From Amedibacillus dolichus DSM 3991 (GTDB lineage: Bacteria > Bacillota_I > Bacilli_A > Erysipelotrichales > Erysipelotrichaceae), in NCBI RefSeq assembly GCF_000154285.1, contig NZ_DS483463.1, positions 1 through 58,241 of the forward strand: a stretch of DNA of 58,241 nucleotides, in the 5' to 3' direction. This document shows positions 15,989-24,259 of the stretch, piece after piece (the first letter of the stretch is position 1; every line of letters starts with the position of its first letter). Both the position numbers and the translations under genes were made by a program. The notes under the pieces are model-generated. The model was not told the DNA's origin. It searched no databases and saw only the letters and a program-made list of their open reading frames with translations.

Positions 15989-16918
15989 ATGGCAAAAAAA
16001 GAAAAAGTAGTTGAAGTAAATAGCTCGAACCAAGTGGTTTTGGATAAGAGCGATACAATGGGACCATGGCAAATCGCTTGGAACCGTTTCCGCAAAAATA
16101 AAATTGCAATGGCAGGTTTAATTATTTTTGCGTTAATCGTATTGGCGGTTATTTTTGTTCCAATGCTTTCCGGAGTACATGTAAATGATTATGATTTTGC
16201 TGCTAAAAATCTTGCACCGAGTGCAGAGCATTGGTTAGGAACTGATGAACAGGGTCGTGATGTATTTTTCCGCTTGTTTCTAGGTGGACGAATTTCCATC
16301 TTAGTTGGTGTTTTTGCAGCCACTCTGACTGTTCTATTTGGTTGTGTGATTGGTGGTATTGCTGGATATTATGGTGGTTGGATTGATAATCTATTGATGC
16401 GCTTTGCAGAAATCGTTTACTCTCTTCCATTTACACCATTAATCTTGGTAATAGCTAGCATTATGATGTGGACACCATCAGAAATTAAGATGTATTTAGT
16501 CTCATTTCTAATTGGTATTTTATCTTGGCCGGGACTTGCACGTTTAGTACGTGGACAGATTTTATCTTTACGAGAACAAGAGTATATGCAGGCTTGCGAA
16601 GCTCTTGGTTTGAGTGATTTCTCTAAGATTTTCAAACATTTAATTCCTAACGTGCTTTCTATGATTATTGTAAATGCGACCTTATCAATGGCTAGTGCGA
16701 TCTTGACGGAGGCAGGTTTGTCATTCTTAGGTATGGGTGTTACACAGCCAACACCATCTTGGGGGAACCTTATGGAATTAGCCCGTACCTCTGTTGTTTT
16801 TCAAAATTATCCATGGCAATGGATGCCTGCAGGAATCATGTGTCTATTGACCGTTGTTTCCATCAACTTAATTGGAGAAGGTCTGCGTGATGCATTCGAT
16901 CCAAAGGATATACGATAG
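15989..16918 (+). CDS. oppC: Oligopeptide ABC transporter permease OppC
   Basis: A 309-residue second permease of the peptide importer. The N-terminal OppC segment GPWQIAWNRFRKNKIAMAGLIIFALIVLAVIFVPML is the first membrane region, followed by the family stretch HWLGTDEQGRDVFFRLFLGGRISILVGV and the EAA loop EYMQACEALGLSDFSKIFKHLIPNVLSMIIV. The C-terminal SWGNLMELAR motif is typical of this family. GAGGTGATTTGTA forms the RBS. It pairs with OppB as the transmembrane channel. Confidence 0.93.
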   Translation: MAKKEKVVEVNSSNQVVLDKSDTMGPWQIAWNRFRKNKIAMAGLIIFALIVLAVIFVPMLSGVHVNDYDFAAKNLAPSAEHWLGTDEQGRDVFFRLFLGGRISILVGVFAATLTVLFGCVIGGIAGYYGGWIDNLLMRFAEIVYSLPFTPLILVIASIMMWTPSEIKMYLVSFLIGILSWPGLARLVRGQILSLREQEYMQACEALGLSDFSKIFKHLIPNVLSMIIVNATLSMASAILTEAGLSFLGMGVTQPTPSWGNLMELARTSVVFQNYPWQWMPAGIMCLLTVVSINLIGEGLRDAFDPKDIR

Positions 16919-16930
16919 GAGTAGTGAGTT

Positions 16931-17929
16931 ATGGAACAAGTAAAAAATAAAAAAATCTTAGACGTTCAAGATTTGAAGGTATATTTCTACACACAAAGAG
17001 GTGTGTCAAAGGCAGTAGATGGAAATAATTTCCGCATGTATGAAAATGAAACCTTAGCTATTGTTGGTGAATCAGGATGTGGTAAAAGTGTTACTGCAAT
17101 GTCTATTCTAGGTTTAGTTGATGAACCGGGTAAAATTGTAGAAGGTAGTAAAATTATGTATGGTGATACGAACTTAGCTACGGTTAGTGATGATGAGATT
17201 CGTAAGATCCGTGGTAATGATATTTCTATGATATTCCAAGAACCGATGACTTCTTTAAATCCGGTGTTTACCGTAGGACGCCAGATTACGGAAAATATCT
17301 TATTACATGAAGATGTTTCCAAAGAAGAAGCAAATGAGCGTGCTGTTAAGTTATTAGAAATGGTTGGTATTGCTAGACCAGAAAAAATCGTAACAAACTA
17401 CCCACATCAGCTTTCTGGTGGTATGCGTCAGCGTGTTATGATTGCAATGGCTTTGGCATGTAATCCAAAGCTGTTGATTGCCGATGAGCCAACGACTGCA
17501 CTTGATGTTACAATTCAAGCTCAGATTTTGAAACTGATGAATGATTTGAAGGAGAAAACAGGTACTTCCATCATGTTGATTACACATGATTTGGGTGTTG
17601 TTGCGCAAATGGCAGACCATGTGAATGTAATGTATGCAGGTAAGGTTGTAGAAACCGCACCGGTTTTCGAAATCTTTAAAAATCCCAAGCACCCTTATAC
17701 AAAGGGTTTAATGGCAAGTATGCCATCTCTAAGTACAGGTGGAGAGCGTTTGGAAACCATTGAAGGTAATGTACCGAATCCAATCAATTTACCGGAAGGC
17801 TGCTATTTTGCTGATCGCTGCCCGAATTGCATGGAAAAATGTAAAAAGGCACAGCCTAAGGACGTTAAGGTAGCAAGTCGTCATCATGTTAGCTGTTTCT
17901 TATATGAAAATGAAGGAGGGAATGATTAG
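16931..17929 (+). CDS. oppD: Oligopeptide ABC transporter ATPase OppD
   Basis: A 332-residue ATPase. Walker A is [12 protein letters not shown] (about residue 41), the Q-loop is MIFQEPMTSLNPVFTVGRQ, the signature is LSGGMRQRVMIAMAL, and Walker B is LLIADEPTTALDVT. The C-terminal oligopeptide extension holds four cysteines (GCYFADRCPNCMEKC, then HHVSC), as in OppD/DppD proteins that carry an iron-sulfur cluster. It couples ATP hydrolysis to peptide import with OppF. The gene ends 2 bp before oppF. Confidence 0.94.
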   Translation: MEQVKNKKILDVQDLKVYFYTQRGVSKAVDGNNFRMYENETLAIVGESGCGKSVTAMSILGLVDEPGKIVEGSKIMYGDTNLATVSDDEIRKIRGNDISMIFQEPMTSLNPVFTVGRQITENILLHEDVSKEEANERAVKLLEMVGIARPEKIVTNYPHQLSGGMRQRVMIAMALACNPKLLIADEPTTALDVTIQAQILKLMNDLKEKTGTSIMLITHDLGVVAQMADHVNVMYAGKVVETAPVFEIFKNPKHPYTKGLMASMPSLSTGGERLETIEGNVPNPINLPEGCYFADRCPNCMEKCKKAQPKDVKVASRHHVSCFLYENEGGND

Positions 17930-17931
17930 TT

Positions 17932-18924
17932 ATGGAAGATAAGAAAGTTATATTAGAAGTAAAAGATCTAAAAAAGTATTTCCCTCTTGGAAAAGGTAAA
18001 TTAAACCGTAATAAAAAATATGTTAAGGCTGTTGATGGAGTTTCTTTCCAGCTTTATGAAGGAGAAACCTTAGGGCTTGTTGGTGAGTCTGGCTGTGGTA
18101 AATCTACCCTTGGACGTGCAATTTTGCGTTTGCATGAGCCAACAGAAGGTGAAGTTTATTTCAACGGTGAGAACATTCTTGAGAAAAGCCGTAAGGAAAT
18201 GCGTAAGCTACGTGAAGATATGCAGATTATTTTCCAGGATCCATATTCTTCTTTGAATCCACGTATGAATGTATATAACATTCTAAGTGAACCGCTTGTG
18301 GCGCATGGCTATTATAAAAAAGGTGATGAGCTGAAAAACTACGTACTTAAGTTAATGGAAGAATGCGGTCTTCCGCCATATTATTGCTATCGCTATCCTC
18401 ATCAATTTTCCGGTGGACAGCGTCAGCGTATCGGTATTGCGCGTTCATTAGCTTTAGAGCCGAGTTTTATCGTTTGCGATGAGCCAGTTTCTGCGCTAGA
18501 TGTGTCTATTCAATCACAGATCATAAACTTGATGATGGATATGCAGAAGGAAAAGAAAATTTCTTATATTTTTATTTCCCATGATTTAAGTGTTGTTAAG
18601 CATATTTCCAATCGTGTTGGTGTAATGTATTTGGGAAGCTTGGTAGAACTTGCGGATAAAGATGAAATCTTTAACAATCCTCAGCATCCATATACAAAAG
18701 CATTAATGGCGGCGATTCCAAAGCCAGATCCTACACAGCGCTCAAGTATGGAGGCAATTCAAGGAGAAATCCCAAGTAATGTAAATGTGCCAAGTGGATG
18801 TAAATTCCACCCTCGCTGTCCTTATGCAAAGGATATTTGTAAGGAAAAAGCACCAGAAAGTAAAGAAATCCGACCAGGTCATTTCACATTATGTCATTTT
18901 GGTGGGGAGTTTAATGAAAAGTAA
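17932..18924 (+). CDS. oppF: Oligopeptide ABC transporter ATPase OppF
   Basis: A 330-residue ATPase, partner of OppD. It shows the N-terminal OppF pattern [16 protein letters not shown], Walker [31 protein letters not shown], signature [17 protein letters not shown] and Walker [15 protein letters not shown]. The cysteine-containing C-terminal extension reads [15 protein letters not shown], with HFTLCHFGG at the end. The last 11 bases overlap the following small membrane protein gene, so that gene is part of the operon. Confidence 0.94.
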   Translation: MEDKKVILEVKDLKKYFPLGKGKLNRNKKYVKAVDGVSFQLYEGETLGLVGESGCGKSTLGRAILRLHEPTEGEVYFNGENILEKSRKEMRKLREDMQIIFQDPYSSLNPRMNVYNILSEPLVAHGYYKKGDELKNYVLKLMEECGLPPYYCYRYPHQFSGGQRQRIGIARSLALEPSFIVCDEPVSALDVSIQSQIINLMMDMQKEKKISYIFISHDLSVVKHISNRVGVMYLGSLVELADKDEIFNNPQHPYTKALMAAIPKPDPTQRSSMEAIQGEIPSNVNVPSGCKFHPRCPYAKDICKEKAPESKEIRPGHFTLCHFGGEFNEK

Positions 18925-19183
18925 GCCAACACTTCGCAGTTTTTTTAAGAAAAAAGAAGTGGAGTATGGAAAAGAGACTAAGTTAGAAAAGAATGATTTT
19001 CTGGCACTCTTAATTGCGGCAGCATCGGTATTTGTACCAATCATTCTAGGCTTCGCAATTGCCTTAGGTGCATTTATTTGGTTATTCATTCAATTTGGAC
19101 CGGCAATTGCATTGCTGATTTCAATTATTGTAGTAATGGTAGTTACTTTCATTGTAAAATTTGTAAAAAAAGACGAAGAGTAA
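18914..19183 (+). CDS. Small membrane protein at the end of the opp operon
   Basis: An 89-residue protein with no family that I recognise. The N-terminal third is charged ([19 protein letters not shown]), then two strongly hydrophobic segments at about 30-55 (LLIAAASVFVPIILGFAIALGAFIW) and 60-82, and a basic/acidic end KFVKKDEE. Its ATG overlaps the oppF end by 11 bp and is preceded by GGTGGGGAG, so translation is probably coupled. The intrinsic terminator contains its stop codon. It could be a small accessory or stabilising subunit of the peptide transporter, which is inference from position only. Confidence 0.7.
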   Translation: MKSKPTLRSFFKKKEVEYGKETKLEKNDFLALLIAAASVFVPIILGFAIALGAFIWLFIQFGPAIALLISIIVVMVVTFIVKFVKKDEE

Positions 19184-19199
19184 TTTCGTCTTTTTTTTT
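19165..19199 (+). terminator. Opp operon terminator
   Basis: GACGAA (19172-19177) pairs with TTCGTC (19185-19190), extended by A-T pairs, around a loop that contains the stop codon, followed by nine Ts. Confidence 0.9.
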
Positions 19200-19303
19200 A
19201 ATATAAATCAGCATAAGGAATTTAACGAAATTCTTAGCTAGGTATATCTTGTTAAAGTAGTATGAAAAGGTTACCAAAAACATAAATGTAAAGGCATTCT
19301 TCA

Positions 19304-19332
19304 TTGATAATATGCATAAAAAATGTTATTAT
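19304..19332 (+). promoter_or_regulatory. Putative ptsI promoter
   Basis: TTGATA (19304-19309), 17-nt spacer, TATTAT (19327-19332) with TG one base upstream (extended -10). Confidence 0.6.
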
Positions 19333-19406
19333 TAACAATAGAGGTAGAAAATAAAAAGGATACTACCACTAAACAAAGTAAAAGTATGAATTAGGAGGAC
19401 ATGATT

Positions 19407-21110
19407 ATGTTAAAAGGTATTGCAGCATCTAGCGGTGTAGCAATTGCGAAGGTTTACAAGCTTGTTCAGCCAACGGTTGAAATTGTAAAAAAAGATGCTG
19501 ATCCAGCAGTTGAGGTAGAAAGCTTCAACAAGGCTCTTGAAAAAACAAAAGCGGATATTGAAATGATTAAGGAAAGAGCATCTGCACGTTTATCTGAAGA
19601 AGAATTGGCAGTTTTTGATGCTCACTTAATGATGGCAAGCGATCCGGATTTCGCCGGACAGATTATCGCCATGATCGAAAATGAAAAGGTAAATGCAGAA
19701 TATGCAGCTGATTGTGTTTCTAATCAGACCGTTGCAATGTTTGAGGCAATGGATAACGATTATTTCCGTGAAAGAGCGGCTGACGTAAAAGATGTTACCT
19801 ATCGTTTGAAATGTAATCTATTAGGATTGAATATTCCGGATCTTTCTTTGATGAGTGAAGATTCTATCGTTGTTGCACACGACTTAACACCATCAGATAC
19901 AGCGCAGTTAAACGAATATGCAAAAGGATTTGCGACAGCGATCGGCGGAAGAACATCTCATTCTGCAATTATGGCTAGAAGCTTGGAAGTTCCTGCTGTT
20001 GTAGGTTGTGCTGGTGTACTTGAAGCAGTGAATCATGGAGATATGTTGATTCTTGATGCGCTTGCAGGTGAAGTATTTGTAAATCCAGATGCAGAAACAA
20101 TTAAGAAATACGAAGAAAAAGCTAAAGCATACGCAGAAGAAAAAGCAGCACTTCAGATCTTAAAAAATGCGAAGTCAATTACAACCGATGGACATGAGGT
20201 TGAACTTGCCGGTAATATCGGAAATGCTAAAGACGTTGAGGGTGTATTGAACAACGGTGGTGAAGGTGTAGGCTTGTTCCGTACAGAATTCTTATATATG
20301 GACGCTGATCACTTCCCAACAGAAGATGAGCAATTTGCAGCTTATAAGGAAGTATTAGAAGGCATGGGCGGACGCAAGGTCGTTGTTCGTACATTGGATA
20401 TCGGTGGAGATAAGAAGCTTTCTTATTTCACTTTCCCAGAAGAAATGAATCCATTCCTCGGCTATCGTGCTATTCGTTTATGCTTAGATCGTACAGATAT
20501 CTTCCGTACACAGCTACGTGCATTGATTCGTGCCAGCATCTACGGTAGATTATGCATCATGTTCCCGATGATTGCGACCGTTGATGAATTCCGTCAAGCA
20601 AAGGCTATCTTTAATGAAGAAAAAGAAAACTTAATTAAAGAAGGCGTGCAGGTTGCTGATAACATTGAAGTCGGAATGATGGTAGAAATTCCTGCTGCTG
20701 CAGTGAATGCAGATAACTTTGCAAAGGAAGCAGATTTCTTCTCTATCGGAACGAATGACTTGATTCAGTACAGCATGGCAGCAGACCGAATGAGTGAAAA
20801 TGTTTCTTACTTGTATCAGCCATATAACCCATCAATCCTTCGTCTTGTTAATATGACGATTCAAGGTGCTCATAAGGAAGGAAAATGGGCAGGTATGTGC
20901 GGAGAAATGGCTGGAGAGCCATACGCTGTACCATTATTGCTAGGAATGGGATTAGATGAATTCTCTATGTCAGCTACTTCTATCCTTCCGGCACGTAAGA
21001 TGGTAAACAATCTAAGCAAAAAGGAAATGGAAAAGCTTGCAGAAGAAGCATTGAAGCTATCTACCGCAGAAGAAGTATTAGAGCTTGTTAAGAAAACTGT
21101 GGATAAATAG
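19407..21110 (+). CDS. ptsI: PTS enzyme I (phosphoenolpyruvate-protein phosphotransferase)
   Basis: A 567-residue cytoplasmic Enzyme I (family about 570) that takes phosphate from PEP and passes it to HPr, the first step of all PTS sugar uptake. The phospho-accepting His is in [21 protein letters not shown] (about residue 185); the PEP-binding barrel shows [42 protein letters not shown] and the catalytic Cys in [11 protein letters not shown]. The ATG at 19407 has an AGGAGG 8 nt upstream, better than the ATG at 19401. ptsH is not adjacent, unlike in many Firmicutes, so HPr must be encoded elsewhere. It stands as a single transcription unit between two terminators. Confidence 0.96.
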   Translation: MLKGIAASSGVAIAKVYKLVQPTVEIVKKDADPAVEVESFNKALEKTKADIEMIKERASARLSEEELAVFDAHLMMASDPDFAGQIIAMIENEKVNAEYAADCVSNQTVAMFEAMDNDYFRERAADVKDVTYRLKCNLLGLNIPDLSLMSEDSIVVAHDLTPSDTAQLNEYAKGFATAIGGRTSHSAIMARSLEVPAVVGCAGVLEAVNHGDMLILDALAGEVFVNPDAETIKKYEEKAKAYAEEKAALQILKNAKSITTDGHEVELAGNIGNAKDVEGVLNNGGEGVGLFRTEFLYMDADHFPTEDEQFAAYKEVLEGMGGRKVVVRTLDIGGDKKLSYFTFPEEMNPFLGYRAIRLCLDRTDIFRTQLRALIRASIYGRLCIMFPMIATVDEFRQAKAIFNEEKENLIKEGVQVADNIEVGMMVEIPAAAVNADNFAKEADFFSIGTNDLIQYSMAADRMSENVSYLYQPYNPSILRLVNMTIQGAHKEGKWAGMCGEMAGEPYAVPLLLGMGLDEFSMSATSILPARKMVNNLSKKEMEKLAEEALKLSTAEEVLELVKKTVDK

Positions 21111-21141
21111 TTTTAGTTTTAGCGTTGAATAGTAATATACC

Positions 21142-21174
21142 AAACACTCCTTTATCATAAGGGAGTGTTTTTTT
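21142..21174 (+). terminator. ptsI terminator
   Basis: A 13-bp stem (21142-21154 with 21158-21170) around a 3-4 nt loop, followed by a T-run. Confidence 0.9.
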
Positions 21175-21202
21175 ATGGATAAGGACTTGGTAACTTTCTA
21201 TC

Positions 21203-21230
21203 GGTATATACCATTGGTATATCATTATTT
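21203..21230. promoter_or_regulatory. Distal GntR-type operator candidate
   Basis: GGTATATACC (21203-21212) followed by TTGGTATATC (21214-21223), similar to the palindrome at 21407-21420 next to the EIIB promoter. HutC-branch GntR repressors favour palindromes of the TGGTATATACCA type. Confidence 0.5.
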
Positions 21231-21369
21231 CGGAATATATGTAATCCTTAGAACATAATACTTATATTTATTTTAAAAATCATATTGTCATAAAGCCTTA
21301 GAAAGTAATCAAAGTTAATTTCATGAATCAAAATTTGGAAAATAATGGAAGAATAATAAATGAAAGTGC

Positions 21370-21420
21370 TTGCATTTTTAAACTCAGGTGGTATAATGTA
21401 ACCATAGTGGTATATACCAC
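21370..21420 (+). promoter_or_regulatory. Promoter and GntR-type operator of the PTS-mupG operon
   Basis: TTGCAT (21370-21375), 16-nt spacer, TATAAT (21392-21397). The 14-bp perfect palindrome GTGGTATATACCAC at 21407-21420 covers the expected transcription start, a classic repressor position. The likely repressor is the GntR protein encoded last in the operon. Confidence 0.7.
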
Positions 21421-21436
21421 AGAAAGGAACAATGTT

Positions 21437-21748
21437 ATGATCAATATTTTACTTGTTTGTTCTGCAGGCATGAGTACAAGTATGCTTATGCGTAAGATGC
21501 AGAACGAGGCTTCTGCTAGGGGAGTAGAAGCACACATCTGGGCGGTCGGTGGCGTAAATGCGCGAGAAGCTGTAGATGCTGCCGATGTAGTTTTGCTTGG
21601 GCCACAAATACGCTTTCAAAAAAGCAGTATCGAGGACATGGCGAAGGGGAAACCGGTTGCGGTAATCGACATGGAATCTTATGGCTGTATGAATGGGGCC
21701 AAGGTTTTAGATTTTGCTATTGAGCTGTATAACAATGTAGCACATTAA
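21437..21748 (+). CDS. PTS lactose/cellobiose-family EIIB component
   Basis: A 103-residue cytoplasmic EIIB domain protein. The phosphocysteine loop reads ILLVCSAGMSTSMLMRKM, with the active Cys at residue 8, and VVLLGPQIRFQ marks the rest of the Rossmann-like fold. It takes phosphate from EIIA and gives it to the sugar carried by EIIC. I chose the ATG at 21437, preceded by AGAAAGGA, because upstream codons to 21323 run through the promoter and operator. It is the first gene of an eight-gene operon. Confidence 0.93.
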   Translation: MINILLVCSAGMSTSMLMRKMQNEASARGVEAHIWAVGGVNAREAVDAADVVLLGPQIRFQKSSIEDMAKGKPVAVIDMESYGCMNGAKVLDFAIELYNNVAH

Positions 21749-21772
21749 AAAACAAATTAAAAGGAGACAATT

Positions 21773-23086
21773 ATGAACGGGTTTACAAATTGGATGGAAA
21801 AGCATTTCGTACCAATTGCGGCAAAAATTGGTTCACAGAAATTTTTGGTTGCGATTCGTGATGCTTTTATCGCTATCATGCCGATTACTATGGCAGGGGC
21901 ATTTTCAACATTATTGAATGTATTTTTTCGCGATCTACCAACGGAATGGGGCTGGACAGGCTTTGTTGAAGCTATGCAGCCGGTTATTACCGTAAATGGT
22001 AATGTTTGGTGGGGCACATTAGCTATTTTATCAATGTGCTTTGTATTTGCATTAGGCTATCAGCTATCAAAGGTATATCGTACACCGCCGTTAGCGGGAG
22101 GATTGATTGCTTTTGCATCATTTATTGCGGTTACACCACAATCTATTGAAGTAACAAGTGAAGCCGGAGAGGTTATCAGTGCTTGGGGAAATTTGAATTG
22201 GACATTGCTTGATGCACGAGGTTTGTTCACCGCATTGTTTATCGGCTTCTTCTCAACTATCATTTATGCGAAGCTGATGAATCGTAACATTACGATTAAA
22301 TTACCGGATACAGTGCCACCGGCTGTTTCTAAAGCCTTTGCGGCAATCATTCCCGGAATTGTAGCAATCTATTTAAGCGGTATTTTAGCCTTTATCGTTT
22401 CCAGCCTATCCGGCTTATCCATCGGTGAATTGATTTTGAAATATGTGCAAATGCCTTTCTTGGGATTATCACAAGGCTTAGTTGCCGTATTGATCATCGT
22501 ACTTGCCGTACAGCTGTTTTGGTTCTTTGGACTCCATGGAACCAATGTGCTAGGTCCGATTCTAGATGGTGTTTATCTTTCCGCAACAGCAGCTAACAAC
22601 TCCGCTTATGTGATGAAAGAAAGCTTTGAATATTTGTGGACAAGAGGATCTTTTGATGCTTATGTTTGGTTAGGTGGAGCAGGCTGTACGCTGGCTCTTA
22701 TCATTGCTATTCTCATCGTATCAAAACGTGAAGATTCCCGTGCGGTTGCGAAGTTAAGTTTACCGATGGGAGCCTTCAATATCAATGAACCGGTAGTGTT
22801 CGGCATGCCGATCGTATTAAATCCGATTTATTTTATACCTTGGATCATTGTGCCGATCATTTTAACATTGATTGCTTATGGAGCAACGGCTATCGGATTA
22901 ATTCCACCGGTATTCAATGCAGTGCCTTGGATTATGCCGCCGGTATTGTATGCCTTCTTTGCGACAGGTGGAAATCTTATCGCAGCCGGTGTGGCACTTT
23001 TAAACCTAGTGATAGCGATTTCTATTTGGTCTGTATTTGTTATCATTGCCAATAAGGTAGAGCTTAAGGAAGCATCGGGGGAGTGA
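21773..23086 (+). CDS. PTS cellobiose/oligosaccharide-type EIIC permease
   Basis: A 437-residue membrane EIIC of the lactose/N,N-diacetylchitobiose/cellobiose family, about 10 membrane segments. It begins with the family pattern NWMEKHFVPIAAKIGSQKFLVAIRDAFIAIMPITMAGAF; the substrate region contains FFGLHGTNVLGPILDGV and the conserved NINEPVVFGMPIVLNPIYFIPWI. It imports and phosphorylates a disaccharide together with the adjacent EIIA and EIIB. The sugar is not certain, but the MupG-like gene downstream suggests an amino-sugar disaccharide. RBS AAAAGGAGAC. Confidence 0.93.
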   Translation: MNGFTNWMEKHFVPIAAKIGSQKFLVAIRDAFIAIMPITMAGAFSTLLNVFFRDLPTEWGWTGFVEAMQPVITVNGNVWWGTLAILSMCFVFALGYQLSKVYRTPPLAGGLIAFASFIAVTPQSIEVTSEAGEVISAWGNLNWTLLDARGLFTALFIGFFSTIIYAKLMNRNITIKLPDTVPPAVSKAFAAIIPGIVAIYLSGILAFIVSSLSGLSIGELILKYVQMPFLGLSQGLVAVLIIVLAVQLFWFFGLHGTNVLGPILDGVYLSATAANNSAYVMKESFEYLWTRGSFDAYVWLGGAGCTLALIIAILIVSKREDSRAVAKLSLPMGAFNINEPVVFGMPIVLNPIYFIPWIIVPIILTLIAYGATAIGLIPPVFNAVPWIMPPVLYAFFATGGNLIAAGVALLNLVIAISIWSVFVIIANKVELKEASGE

Positions 23087-23092
23087 AGAATA

Positions 23093-23410
23093 GTGGAAGC
23101 GCTAGAACAAATTTGTTTTGAAATCATATCCAATGTAGGCGGTGCTCGTTCCAGCTATATCGAAGCTATTGATTTGGCTCGTAAGCGTGAATTTGAACAA
23201 GCACAGGCAAGCGTTAAGCAGGGGGAAGAATATTTTTTGGCAGGGCATCAAGCACATGCTCGCTTAATTCAAAAGGAAGCATCGAAAGAGGGGGTAAATG
23301 TTTCCTTATTACTGATGCATGCCGAGGATCAGCTGATGAGTGCGGAAACCTTCCGCATTCTCGCTGATTGCTTTATGGAACTGTATCAAGATTTAGAAAA
23401 GGTGGGGTAA
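23093..23410 (+). CDS. PTS lactose/cellobiose-family EIIA component
   Basis: A 105-residue helical EIIA protein that forms trimers and carries phosphate from HPr to EIIB. The family pattern is present: SNVGGARSSYIEAIDLAR near the start, the histidine-rich active segment FLAGHQAHARLIQKEAS at about 45-62, and the trimer-core Asp in LLLMHAEDQLMSAETFR. The start codon is GTG, chosen because it gives the normal family N-terminus and lies 6 bp after the EIIC stop; GGGGGAGTG upstream acts as RBS. Confidence 0.92.
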   Translation: MEALEQICFEIISNVGGARSSYIEAIDLARKREFEQAQASVKQGEEYFLAGHQAHARLIQKEASKEGVNVSLLLMHAEDQLMSAETFRILADCFMELYQDLEKVG

Positions 23411-23629
23411 ATGATGATTACGATAACATGTCCGATAAAGCAGGACTTCATTATTGAATTGCTTAACGATGTTACACTTGATGGAATCCATTATACATTT
23501 AAACAAAAAGATGGAATGAAGCTTTTGTTTGAGCATAGCGGAAGTGATCAAGAAGCTGCGATTCGTTTGGCAAAGGAACGTATCAAAGAAACAGAGATAG
23601 GACATGTTTTGTTCTTTCAGATAGCCTAG
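23411..23629 (+). CDS. Small protein of unknown function in the PTS operon
   Basis: A 72-residue soluble protein that I do not recognise. It looks like a small alpha/beta fold: hydrophobic strands (MITITCPIKQDFIIELL; MKLLFEHSG; IGHVLFFQIA) and one helix rich in charged residues (QEAAIRLAKERIKE). It begins one base after the EIIA stop, with a second ATG 3 nt later, and sits between EIIA and another small gene. Its tight spacing in the operon argues that it is a real gene, possibly an accessory factor for the PTS or the hydrolase. Confidence 0.65.
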   Translation: MMITITCPIKQDFIIELLNDVTLDGIHYTFKQKDGMKLLFEHSGSDQEAAIRLAKERIKETEIGHVLFFQIA

Positions 23630-23644
23630 AAAGGAAGGGATAGT

Positions 23645-23920
23645 ATGAGCTCAAAAAATGCTTGCTTCGTATTAAGCATTGGATCTTTATTTGTATTATT
23701 GGCATCGACCATGTCAAATTCCTTATATTTAATGCTTGGTGGGATTGCTTTCATGGTGTGGGGAGCAGTCTCCTTAATAAAGAGAAAGGGGCAAAGAAGC
23801 AATGAAAGCAACAAGAATCATGAATGCATCGTGCAAGCAGATACAACAGCTGATCCAAGAGAATGTTTTAGAAGATATTTATCAATCCACCGGAAAGCGT
23901 ATATCTGCCGACAAGCTTAG
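23645..23920 (+). CDS. Small membrane protein overlapping the DUF3284 gene
   Basis: A 91-residue frame with a good RBS (AAGGAAGGGATAGT before ATG). Residues 5-50 form two hydrophobic segments (ACFVLSIGSLFVLLAS and LYLMLGGIAFMVWGAVSLI) joined by a short turn, followed by KRKGQRS. The last 40 codons overlap the next gene by 119 bp in another frame and look like random coding (ECFRRYLSIHRKAYICRQA). A natural reading is a roughly 55-residue two-segment membrane protein whose original stop was lost, or which frameshifts; the sequence alone cannot decide. Confidence 0.5.
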   Translation: MSSKNACFVLSIGSLFVLLASTMSNSLYLMLGGIAFMVWGAVSLIKRKGQRSNESNKNHECIVQADTTADPRECFRRYLSIHRKAYICRQA

Positions 23921-24242
23921 CGCTCCTTTTGAATATCAAAAAACATTAAAGAACCGTATGGGAAAGATGGGAAAAGTGAAGGCAAGCATTGATGAGCTAA
24001 GTACCTATGCCTATCAAGCCTCCTTCTTTAGTGCACAGGGGAAAAATACCTTACGTTATACTTGGAAGGTGATAGATGAGGGGCATGTAGAGGTTATCTA
24101 TGAGGAAGCGTATGAGGCAAATACCAAAGCAAATGATTGGAATTTTCACCTCATGTCCTTTCTATATAAGCGTAATAATAAAAAGCGCATGCAGACAGTT
24201 CTTCAATATATGGAAGATGCATTGAAGCAACAAGCAGCATAA
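23802..24242 (+). CDS. DUF3284 family protein
   Basis: A 146-residue cytoplasmic protein of the DUF3284 type, often encoded in PTS operons of Firmicutes and lacking an assigned reaction. Visible are the start ATRIMNASCKQIQQLIQENVLEDIYQSTGKRI, the middle LSTYAYQASFFSAQGKNTLRYTWKVID, and a hydrophilic helical end LQYMEDALKQQ. The ATG at 23802 has AAAGGGGC 8-14 nt upstream. It ends 17 bp before the mupG-like gene. The family assignment is recall of pattern, not a search. Confidence 0.75.
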   Translation: MKATRIMNASCKQIQQLIQENVLEDIYQSTGKRISADKLSAPFEYQKTLKNRMGKMGKVKASIDELSTYAYQASFFSAQGKNTLRYTWKVIDEGHVEVIYEEAYEANTKANDWNFHLMSFLYKRNNKKRMQTVLQYMEDALKQQAA

Positions 24243-24259
24243 AGAAAGGTGGAGAAGCA

